A stretch of 64,000 nucleotides of DNA from the NCBI GenBank assembly GCA_013399305.1, contig VXAI01000015.1, positions 3,075,329 to 3,139,328 on the forward strand. Direction: 5' to 3'. Below the pieces are notes generated by a model that was given only the letters and a program-made list of their open reading frames with translations, was not told where the DNA came from and did no database searches. The translations under genes were made by a program, and so were the position numbers. The stretch's first letter is position 1; every line of letters starts with the position of its first letter. Below are positions 54,001 to 59,628 of this stretch, one piece after another. Origin of the DNA: Rostratula benghalensis (taxonomy: Eukaryota; Chordata; Aves; Charadriiformes; Rostratulidae).

Positions 54001-55819
54001 TTAGATTAATTCAGGGGTTTTGTTGGCCACAGCAACACTGAACTTCAGTAACATCTATGGTTAGCAGTCACACAAGTCACAGGTTATCCTCTTCTAAGAC
54101 TCTGGGCTCATTCTTTTTTGGTTTAGTCTAGCAAGTGAAAGTTAATCTACAATTCCTATTCATATTCTTTCCGATAGCTTAAAACAGCTTCCACGCTGAT
54201 GCTGCCTCTGTGTGTTGGCTTACACACGAACTAGGACAGTGAAAGCTACTTTCACCCTTCTGTTCTTTTTTTCTCCACATGCTCCCGTCTACCAGCATCC
54301 TCAACCCGACCTGTGGGATCACACTACCTGGCAGACTTGCATTCTCCCAGACCAACTATTTAAAGACAAATTACTGTTCCTCATCAAGTAAAAATTATTT
54401 TTTCAGGTACTGTCATATTCTCTAATACTTCACAGTCCAGGTGCCACAACTTCATCTACCGTTTCATTCCAAAATGTTAACCAACAGATTTCTTACCTCA
54501 TCATTGATGACCTCGGATTGTTCTTCCTCTTCTTCCTCCTCCAGGTCCAAGTCATTTTGCCTCAGGTATGCTTGCAGCGGAACGCAATGTTTCTTCTTAA
54601 AAGCTAAAAAGTCCATCATATTCCCTTGAAGATGTTGCAGGAAAAACAGTTCGATCAAACATTCCTTAAAAGTTTCCTTAAGAATTTCCATCTGCTTGTG
54701 GTGATGATCCAAACATTGTTTTCTCATTTGAGCAGTCTCTTGGTTGGCAGGAGGAATCTCCTCCAATTTCTTGGGTTGTTTTTTCACTGCCGTATTAACT
54801 GTAGCAGTAAGAGGAAGACTCGACAGCGCCTGTGGTACAGTGGCCCGTGAAGGACTTGTGGGAGGAGGTGGTGAAGTCATTCCAAATGCACTAGGTCCTC
54901 CAACTCCTGCTATCAATCCACCAGAAGTCCTGTCGTATCCAATGGGCCTACCCAGCTGCTGTCCCTGGAGCACTTGCTGCTGCTGTTGCATAAGCTGCCC
55001 TTGGATGATGTTACTGATTTGGGGTGGCAAGCTGGTCGTCGTAATATGGCCCGGGCTAGTCAACGATTGCATATTTGCTCCACTAGCCACGGGGCTTTGA
55101 GGACCAAGATGATGAATGGTGCCCCCAGACTGCGAGTGAGGCTGTGAAAGCCTGCGCTCCCTCACCGTAGCAGGTGTCCCAGAAGATGGAAGCTGCACTT
55201 GTGCAGCAGCTCCTTGAGCAATTTGTGCAATTCCCGGTCCTTCTTGATACACAAAGTGTCCACCATTTGAAGGGCTCAGGCTGATCTGTCTCACAAGCAC
55301 ACTGGCATCTACAAACCCTCTGGTAGGACTCTGGCTGCACATGCCCAAGCCGGGGCCCGGCGTGCCCGCCCGAACACTGGGTAGCGTTTGCACGGGGACC
55401 GGGTTGGGCTGCGTGGGGCTTTGAGACTGGACCTGCTGAGGCAGCGGTGAGGTGACCTGGATATAGGAGGGGGATCCATGCTCAAAGCGCCTCTGCTGGG
55501 GACTGAACTGAAAACTCGGCGATGTCGGGTTTGGAATCGGCAACGGGGTGAGCGTTATCTGCTGGTTTCCTGAAGCCACCGGCCCAACGTTTTGGAGCGT
55601 GATGTTCACATTCTGCCCAGCCACGGGACTTCGACTCATTATAAACTGCTGTATTTGGTAACTGGGGGACTGGGGTGCCGAGGGACTTGCAGAAGGTGCA
55701 AAAGAAGCTGCGGGGGACTGGGGTAAATTTGCCTGTTGCTCTTCTCCTTCACTGCCCGTGAAGGACCTGGACCTCTGGAGCTGGCGCTGGGCATTCTGAG
55801 GACCATTACCATGGTGCAT
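9672..55819 (-). CDS. EP400: EP400, E1A-binding protein p400, SWR1/INO80-type chromatin remodelling ATPase
   Basis: The complete coding sequence is spread over 54 coding exons. Every junction that I checked by hand keeps frame, and the exon lengths sum to 9396 nt (3131 residues plus stop), close to human EP400 (about 3.1-3.2 thousand residues). The start is the ATG at 55819 ([20 protein letters not shown]) and the stop is TGA at 9674-9672 after LKAPTKPS. Order of domains: disordered proline/glutamine-rich N-terminus (1-771), HSA (about 772-880), split SNF2 ATPase (lobe 1 about 1074-1420, insertion to about 1890, lobe 2 to about 2055), SANT/Myb-like (about 2375-2432) and a Q-rich C-terminus (2540-3131). 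By family knowledge EP400 is the nuclear motor of the TIP60-p400/NuA4 complex, which deposits H2A.Z and H3.3. Exon coordinates are given under the domain entries. No frameshift or premature stop was seen. Confidence 0.97.
12871..12904. repeat. Tandem duplication of a 17-nt unit
   Basis: The unit acttcatatggtaacat occurs twice, head to tail and identical, at 12871-12887 and 12888-12904. It lies in an EP400 intron between exons 52 and 53. Confidence 0.95.
17652..17680. repeat. A-rich tract
   Basis: Fifteen A, TTA-type interruption, then twelve A, in an EP400 intron (between exons 45 and 46). It reads as a T tract on the transcript strand. Confidence 0.9.
18597..19547 (-). CDS. EP400: EP400 exons 42-44
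   Basis: Exons 19411-19547 ([30 protein letters not shown]), 18793-18849 ([18 protein letters not shown]) and 18597-18675 ([20 protein letters not shown]) encode residues about 2449-2539. Exon 43 is 57 nt and frame-neutral. The donor of exon 44 is GTCTGG, a weak non-consensus 5' splice site; the paralogous exon has GTCTGT at the same place. Confidence 0.92.
20552..20599 (-). CDS. EP400: EP400 exon 41: 48-nt symmetric cassette exon (predicted)
   Basis: Between the SANT exon and exon 42 there is a 48-nt frame-neutral block with a good acceptor (ATTTTACAG at 20608-20600) and donor (GTGTGC from 20551). It encodes [16 protein letters not shown], a lysine-rich patch. Leaving it out keeps frame, so it is a candidate alternative exon. 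Its counterpart is missing from the paralogue. RNA evidence would be needed to know how often it is used. Confidence 0.7.
20840..21013 (-). CDS. EP400: EP400 exon 40: SANT/Myb-like domain
   Basis: This 174-nt exon encodes residues about 2375-2432: [40 protein letters not shown] and [17 protein letters not shown]. The spaced tryptophan, the DVVNSC helix and the [12 protein letters not shown] third helix are the SANT/Myb fold pattern. By family knowledge this domain binds and inhibits TIP60 and contacts histone tails. Confidence 0.94.
21571..23903 (-). CDS. EP400: EP400 exons 34-39: post-ATPase region
   Basis: Exons 23745-23903, 23392-23475, 22685-22816, 22518-22562, 22258-22411 and 21571-21812 encode residues about 2103-2374. 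Blocks are [86 protein letters not shown] and [20 protein letters not shown]. These exons are the ones duplicated in the paralogue at 63783-61739. A 62-nt tandem duplication lies in the intron between exons 35 and 36. Confidence 0.95.
22194..22211. repeat. Poly-T tract (18 nt)
   Basis: An unbroken run of 18 T on the plus strand, about 47 nt after the EP400 exon 38 donor in the transcript direction, where it reads as poly-A. Confidence 0.9.
23071..23194. repeat. Tandem duplication of a 62-nt unit
   Basis: Two head-to-tail copies, 23071-23132 and 23133-23194, both starting gctcagctgtgctgaag and ending gaaattaagaaccaacac. They differ at several positions in the middle. They lie in the EP400 intron between exons 35 and 36. 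Confidence 0.93.
24199..26502 (-). CDS. EP400: EP400 exons 29-33: SNF2 ATPase lobe 2
   Basis: Exons 26300-26502, 26029-26198, 25613-25809, 25036-25147 and 24199-24342 encode residues about 1828-2102. Motifs are [37 protein letters not shown] (motif IV), [20 protein letters not shown] (motif V), [20 protein letters not shown] (motif VI with the arginine finger region) and [20 protein letters not shown]. Exon 29 contains an unbroken run of eight C on the coding strand (26444-26437) within an NPPPSYSHR block; the frame is intact. Confidence 0.95.
24953..25013. repeat. Imperfect tandem duplication of a ~30-nt unit
   Basis: Copies at 24953-24982 and 24984-25013 share ttattaaacac, caacaca and gtgt/ctgaa. 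They lie about 25 nt downstream of the donor of EP400 exon 32 in the transcript direction. Confidence 0.85.
27210..33941 (-). CDS. EP400: EP400 exons 22-28: large insertion splitting the ATPase lobes
   Basis: Exons 33775-33941, 32800-32954, 32035-32277, 30786-30950, 29897-30064, 28295-28374 and 27210-27508 encode residues about 1402-1827. A long insertion here is the hallmark of the INO80/SWR1 subfamily. Recognisable pieces are [69 protein letters not shown] and [20 protein letters not shown] with APVYGRDLL. The central part is Ala/Pro/Gln-rich and poorly conserved. Introns 26 (28375-29896) and 25 (30065-30785) show no other gene. Confidence 0.92.
34924..38402 (-). CDS. EP400: EP400 exons 16-21: SNF2 ATPase lobe 1
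   Basis: Exons 38225-38402, 37414-37550, 36903-37072, 36269-36443, 35722-35858 and 34924-35110 encode residues about 1074-1401. Visible motifs are [16 protein letters not shown] (Q-like region), [19 protein letters not shown] (Walker A, motif I, lysine near 1110), [20 protein letters not shown] (motif Ia), [11 protein letters not shown] (motif II; DEMQ instead of DEAH, as in human EP400), [21 protein letters not shown] (motif III region), [15 protein letters not shown] and [10 protein letters not shown]. The ATP-binding residues are all present. Confidence 0.95.
38580..43426 (-). CDS. EP400: EP400 exons 10-15: linker between HSA and ATPase
   Basis: Exons 43348-43426 ([18 protein letters not shown]), 43016-43068, 41906-41960 ([17 protein letters not shown]), 41178-41267 (acidic), 39506-39613 ([20 protein letters not shown]) and 38580-38773 ([15 protein letters not shown]) encode residues about 881-1073. 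The linker alternates basic and strongly acidic stretches. Several exons are very short (53, 55 and 79 nt). Intron 14 (39614-41177) carries a CR1 fragment; intron 12 (41961-43015) shows nothing recognisable. Confidence 0.9.
40509..40952 (+). mobile_element. CR1 LINE fragment in EP400 intron 14
   Basis: The text follows CR1: 'tcctgggctgcaacccc', 'cagggaggtgattgtgcccc', 'ctggaacactgtgtccagct', 'gagagctgggttgttcagcc', 'tggagaagagaaagctctgg', 'ggtaatggcttcaaactgg' type and 'caggttgccca'. It is in plus orientation, antisense to EP400, and lacks the CR1 3' terminus. A poly-A tract follows at 41025-41043 but is not adjacent. Confidence 0.88.
41025..41043. repeat. Poly-A tract (19 nt)
   Basis: Nineteen consecutive A directly after a G-run, in EP400 intron 14, about 70 nt beyond the CR1 fragment. 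Confidence 0.9.
43535..45274 (-). CDS. EP400: EP400 exons 8-9: HSA domain
   Basis: Exons 45089-45274 and 43535-43675 encode residues about 772-880. The motifs [40 protein letters not shown] and VARYHEEKK are the core of the helicase/SANT-associated domain. In SWR1/INO80/SWI-SNF motors this long helix binds actin and actin-related proteins, which is inferred here too. It continues into the very basic helix [20 protein letters not shown]. Confidence 0.93.
45990..52331 (-). CDS. EP400: EP400 exons 3-7: disordered N-terminal region
   Basis: Exons 52221-52331 ([20 protein letters not shown]), 48160-48247 ([17 protein letters not shown]), 47623-47730 ([20 protein letters not shown]), 46534-46913 ([13 protein letters not shown], then a P/Q-rich stretch) and 45990-46292 ([18 protein letters not shown]) encode residues about 442-771. 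Lengths are 111, 88, 108, 380 and 303 nt and the phases agree. The SKRPRIEV block is a plausible basic nuclear-localisation patch. Intron 3 (48248-52220) is about 4.0 kb, the longest in the gene, and contains a CR1 fragment at 49115-49283; nothing else was recognised in it. Confidence 0.9.
49115..49283 (+). mobile_element. CR1 LINE 3' end in EP400 intron 3
   Basis: The sequence carries 'ggtggagggaggtgtttgag', 'atgtgttgaagagtggttta', 'ttggactcgatgatcccaag' and 'ccttttccaacctgaatgat', and ends in TTCTATGATTCT, the CR1 3' terminal octamer repeat. It is antisense to EP400. The preserved terminus makes this the clearest avian signature in the window. Confidence 0.92.
51629..51645. repeat. Poly-A tract (17 nt)
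   Basis: An A run in EP400 intron 3; no mobile element is recognisable next to it. Confidence 0.85.
52332..54496 (-). other. EP400: EP400 intron 2, nothing else recognised
   Basis: This 2.2 kb intron between exons 2 and 3 has only short, compositionally ordinary open frames and no repeat that I can name. Confidence 0.6.
52394..52410. repeat. Poly-T tract (17 nt) near EP400 exon 3
   Basis: A T run on the plus strand about 60 nt upstream of the exon 3 acceptor in the transcript direction, so it reads as poly-A, not as a polypyrimidine tract. Confidence 0.85.
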
Positions 55820-55850
55820 TCTCACTGCTCTAGGGTTTTTACCATGCACT
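54497..55850 (-). CDS. EP400: EP400 exon 2: start codon and large N-terminal exon
   Basis: This single exon encodes residues 1-441. It is rich in P, S, Q and G ([40 protein letters not shown]) and ends in an acidic run ([19 protein letters not shown]) before the GTAAGA donor at 54496. The acceptor is TTCTTTAG at 55851. The block [20 protein letters not shown] is nearly identical to human EP400, which fixes the identification. There are 31 nt of 5'UTR in this exon before the ATG at 55819. Confidence 0.95.
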
Positions 55851-57622
55851 CTAAAGAAATACACAAAACCAGAAATTTAGGGAAGGTTAAACTATTTCTG
55901 TAACTGAAACTATTTACTTACTATTTAAAAGACCACCTTACAGTAAAAACTTGGTTATCCACCTTCACAGCTACTTTAAATGTTCTATGTCAACAGTCAA
56001 ATTATCTGAAACCCCCATCATCACAAAGCTCACTTAAATGCCTTCTTTATTTCTCTAGCTAACAAGGTACCATTGAATAGTTTACAAACGACACATTCCT
56101 CTTAGATAGCTAGAATGACTCCAAATAATTCAAAAAACCCTTTTCCCCTTCTGTGGAACTTCCAAGAATCAGCAGTCACCAATATCAAATGTGCCTACTC
56201 TTCGTGTTCACCATTCAGTGTTTTGGTGCTTTAAACACTTAACACAGTGTTCTTGAAAACACAACTGTTGCTTAAATGTACAGTAGGTTTCTTCAACAAG
56301 AACTAAAAATATTAGTATTCAACATCACCGTTCTAGCTACTGAGGAAAAAAAAAACAAACCACGTTGTGAAAAATCTCCCTACCAAATTATCTATCTCTG
56401 TTTGAAAAAGTGTGACACTTAACTCTGCCTTCTCTTTCCTTCCGAACACTAACGCCTTAAAGAGATGAGAATTAATCCAACCCTGTGTTTCATTTTAAAT
56501 GCCACCTATTGAGAGGAGCTACCCAGAACCCAAAAAAGTTCCGCTTGTGTATTTCAATCTTAAAAAAACCCAAAAACCAAAATCTCCTTACATGCACCGA
56601 CAGGTAGATTCAGTGCTGGGTGTCACTGAGCAGTAGCAGCAAAAGAAAAATGAAACCTGATATTTTATTTTTTTTCCCCTCAAAATCTCTCTCACGTTTT
56701 GAAAACAACAGTTGGCGTTTCAGACCAAACAGACACAAAAGTACGCGACTTTTGTACTTTTTTGACTTTTGTCTCCCGACTCCGCGGCTGGTTACAGGTG
56801 CCATCCGGCGGCTCCGCGGTGCTGCTGGGGCAGGGAAAGGGGACACAGCCGTCCTGGGCGACCAGGGCCACCTGAGACCCCGGGAATGGAGACCCTCCCT
56901 CCCGCCCCGGGGTGAGGGACCCGGCCGGGGGAGGCTCCGGGCACCGGAGCGCGGGCTCCGTCCCTCCCCGAGAGCGGCGGGGATCTCTCGGCGGAGCGGG
57001 AAGGGCCAGGGATAATTCCGCGCCTCACAGGCACCTTTGCCGAGATTGAATAGGGCTGCAACGCTTGGCGGACTCTTTCACAGCGCTGATACCGAAGAAT
57101 TAACATTCAAATGATATCATCTATCACCAGTAACAAGACCTTATTATTTTAATTACCTATACCTCGCTAACATTTACGGCCCAAGTGAAAACACTTAATT
57201 AATTACGCGCTGATAAGGAAGCGTCACCAGCGCGCCGCTGCCGGTCCCTGCCTGCCCGGGGCGAGGGGACCGCCTTTTGTGTGCCCAAACCGAACCCCGC
57301 CGGCCGGCCCGCACGGTACGGGCCCCGACGCCCCGAGTTCGCGCGGGGCTCCCCCTGCCTCGGCCCGCGGGGGCAGCGTCCTCCCAACCCCTTCCCGCGG
57401 CGGCCGGGCCGGGCCGGGCCGGGCCTGTCCAACCCCGTGCGGCGGCGCGGGGAAGGCCCGCTCCTCCGCGGCCGCCGCCAGCACCGGTACCGCCGGGCCT
57501 CGGGCCCGAGGCCTGCGGGGCTGGTGAGGGGGGGTGGGAGGAGCGGGGCCCGGTCGCCCCCCCACGGCCCCCCGAGCCCGGCGGGCCCCACTTACCGCGG
57601 GCGGCGGGGCCGGACTCTCCAT
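55820..57622 (-). promoter_or_regulatory. EP400: Two upstream ORFs in the EP400 5'UTR
   Basis: If exon 1 (donor 57596) joins exon 2 (acceptor 55850), the ATG at 57622 opens nine codons in exon 1 and stops at TAA four codons into exon 2 (MESPAPPPASAW). A second ATG inside exon 2 (55845) opens seven codons (MVKTLEQ) and its TGA ends 2 nt before the main ATG at 55819. Both are short and outside the main frame. Confidence 0.6.
55851..57595 (-). other. EP400: EP400 intron 1 with an internal GC-rich block
   Basis: The intron runs from the donor GTAAGT at 57595 to the acceptor at 55851. Its first part is the CpG-island shoulder. A separate GC- and CpG-rich block lies at about 56785-57015 and could be a second promoter or enhancer element. 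The rest is AT-rich and has no recognisable gene. Confidence 0.55.
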
Positions 57623-57720
57623 TCGCTCCCGGCAGGAAGCGGGGGCGGGGGGCGGCCGCGGCGGCAGCCGCTACCAGCGCCGGCAGGAGCCAAACCGCGC
57701 CGCCGCGCTCTGCGCCTGCG
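57596..57720 (-). other. EP400: EP400 non-coding exon 1 (5'UTR), 5' end approximate
   Basis: A consensus donor (CCGCG/GTAAGTGG) at 57596/57595 closes a very GC-rich exon. Its 5' end is not defined by the sequence and is set near the NRF-1-like motifs. The exon contains an ATG at 57622 opening a short upstream frame that crosses into exon 2. Confidence 0.6.
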
Positions 57721-57740
57721 CACACCCCGCGCATGCGCGG
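57711..57740. promoter_or_regulatory. Two NRF-1-like sites
   Basis: The sequence ccgcgcatgcgcgg at 57727-57740 is a perfect 14-nt palindrome that contains the NRF-1 core GCGCATGCGC. The neighbour tgcgcctgcgca at 57711-57722 is a near match. NRF-1 sites of this form commonly lie just upstream of CpG-island transcription starts. Confidence 0.7.
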
Positions 57741-57934
57741 CGCCGGGGTAGGCGGGGAGGGAGCGCTGCCCAAATGGCTTCTCCGTGTCGCGACAGGGGA
57801 GCGTCTGCATGTCGGGACCGGCAGCGCTGCACGGGCAGGAAGCAGGCTCGGGGGGAGAACAAAACGTTGACTTTTATTGTAACGCGGATGCGGGAGCGTG
57901 TGCGCCGCCCCTTTGGGGGCACCGGACGGTGCGG

Positions 57935-58072
57935 GTGGGGAAGGACCTCAACGATCACGCAGTTCCAGCCCCTGCCATGGGCAGAGCCACCTCCACAGGA
58001 GTCCTGTCCAGCCTGGCCTTGAACAGCGCCAGCGACGGGGCATCCACGGCTTCTCTGTCTCCCCTAATTTCA
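57935..58072 (-). mobile_element. CR1 LINE fragment, minus orientation
   Basis: The plus strand reads as the reverse complement of a CR1 3' region: 'ggaaggacctcaacgatcac', 'agttccagcccctgccatgg', 'ctggccttgaacagcgccag' and 'gacggggcatccacggcttc'. It lies between the poly(A) signal of the EP400-like gene and the EP400 promoter, merging with the edge of the CpG island. Confidence 0.8.
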
Positions 58073-59328
58073 GTCTGGGCGGGTAACAGTTACTCAGGAT
58101 TCAGCAGGCAGAACGCTGACAACTTTCCATAGGGTTTAGTGTAAAAAATTCCACAAAGAAAATGTGCCTCCTTCCAGCACAGCTGGGCAGCGCTCACCTG
58201 GAGCACAGGCAGCAAAAGCCTCGTACAACGCAAAAAGAGAAAAGGATAAATAACCTAGCACCACTCTGGATTACAATAACATACCACAACAACAACAAGG
58301 AATAATTTCTTTCACAATTAAAAAACCCCCACAACTTGCAGCTGTTCAGTAATGACAGTCAGTTCTCATTTGCAAAGCCCGTGTTTCACTGCTTTGAACA
58401 CCAGGCACCGAGGACACCGCACACCCTGAGCCCACCGGAGGCCACCAGGGCCACCGCTGCGCTGGTTCCATCGTTGCCAAAGAAGTCACCGTGGTCTGGG
58501 CATCAGGACTTTCAGCAACTAAATGTAAAATTAAATTTTAGATTAATATTGGTGTAGAGAAAAAACAGTTTAAGATAAAAATGGAGAATGCAGAGATGAC
58601 TGTTTACAATGCTACATAATTAATGACACTTAAGTCATACAACATCTGGGGATCTAAAGAGTAAAGGACTTCACTGAAAGATTACTCTCCCATCATCTTC
58701 ACTTATTGTCAGGAATTTTTAAAGTGAGCAATGCTATTTAATAAAAATTTGAGGATTTATTTTCAATAGCAAAATGTGAAAATAAAAAGTGGAAGGTCAC
58801 CTGATACCAACAGAGTCACCAGAAGCACCTGCAGAGCTTTGTCAGAGTGGTGGTGGCAGAGGAACCGCTGGCAGACAGGGCCCTGGGCCTGGGGACTCCA
58901 GGAGTGGGGGAACTGGGAGATGCCACCCACACTGGCTGCAGTGCCGCTGTGGCTGGAGGGAGCTTGCCACAAAAGTGCCACAAAGTGCCATAATCTGTGG
59001 CACTTCTAACATTTACAAGTGTTCTAAAGTGATCACAAAAGAGGGTGGGAAGTTTTAAGAAATCCTTCCACTGCGGGAGGTAAATACATTGAAGTACAGT
59101 TATATTAGAACCATAAGAGGACACTTGTTCCTCTCCAGGTATAGAACTCCTTCTTCAGCATCATAAAATCCACTCTGGGATGAAGCCCAAAATGCTGTAT
59201 TTTTATGAAAGAGCTTCTCTGTAATTTTTCTTTGAATATTATTCTTATACCCTTGAACAAGAAGACTGTATTTTTGTTAACGCTTCAGTCCCTTCACTTT
59301 AGCTGAGGTAAAACAAAATGCTCCTGGT
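58073..59328. other. Intergenic stretch and 3'UTR of the EP400-like gene
   Basis: From the EP400-like stop codon at 59329 to the AATAAA at 58761-58756 the stretch is taken as 3'UTR (about 0.57 kb). The remaining 0.7 kb to the CR1 fragment shows no gene. Confidence 0.55.
58756..58761 (-). terminator. Poly(A) signal of the EP400-like gene
   Basis: TTTATT on the plus strand reads AATAAA on the minus strand, 568 nt after the stop codon at 59329 and about 1 kb before the EP400 promoter. Confidence 0.5.
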
Positions 59329-59628
59329 TTACTCAACGGCCCGATTCTCCAGCTTTGCTGAGAGTCCTGCACACCTCACAAAGTCACAGCAGATGCCATA
59401 AAGCACAGATGGATGTGGGCTCCCAGTTTCATTTAGCCAGGAGGAATATAGTTCCCTGCCTGGAGCTGCAGGAGTGAACTGAATTCTCACCACCTGGCCA
59501 TCGTGTTTGTGTCTCTCACCTCTGCTTCTCCCTCTGGAGTGGCTTTGCCCCACTCCTTGGTCCTCTTCTGGCTCCTGGCTGGGCTGTTGCTCCTGCAGTT
59601 GAGGAGCTGTTTGTTCTTCAGGCAAGGC
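59329..59628 (-). CDS. Terminal exon of the EP400-like gene
   Basis: The acceptor CTGTTGTAG precedes GCCTTGCCTGAAGAACAAAC, whose translation ALPEEQ matches ALAEQQ at the start of EP400 exon 45. The first ~25 residues are Q/E-rich; then follow an RG/RS-rich patch (QSHSRGRSRGERHKHDGQ) and a tail (SSWLNETGSPHPSVLYGICC) without EP400 counterpart. A possible internal donor (AGCAGAG/GTGAGA near 59522) would lead to further exons instead; I see no good downstream candidate, so read-through to TAA at 59331-59329 is preferred. Confidence 0.6.
   Translation of the reverse strand, partial: ALPEEQTAPQLQEQQPSQEPEEDQGVGQSHSRGRSRGERHKHDGQVVRIQFTPAAPGRELYSSWLNETGSPHPSVLYGICCDFVRCAGLSAKLENRAVE

Larger units (their letters stand above)
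57190..57960 (-). promoter_or_regulatory. EP400: EP400 CpG-island promoter
   Basis: From about 57225 to 57770 the sequence is extremely rich in CpG and GC, including a (GGGCC)n-like stretch at about 57405-57425. The palindrome at 57727-57740 and a related site at 57711-57722 fit NRF-1. No TATA box is seen. The island sits at the 5' end of EP400 and about 1 kb after the poly(A) signal of the upstream paralogue. Confidence 0.75.

Noticed and set aside
7375..55850. Intronic H/ACA snoRNA SNORA49, hosted by EP400 in human
   Set aside because: I looked for a hairpin-hinge-hairpin-ACA pattern in the minus-strand introns but could not identify one with confidence by eye. A covariance-model search of the introns would decide it.
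57195..58022. Overlapping long open frames on both strands, rich in P, G, R and A
   Set aside because: Composition is explained by the EP400 CpG island; no family match, and the minus-strand frame is interrupted by the exon 1 donor.
58789..59058. Open frames on both strands between the EP400-like stop and its poly(A) signal
   Set aside because: No similarity to EP400 or any family I know; they lie in the inferred 3'UTR.
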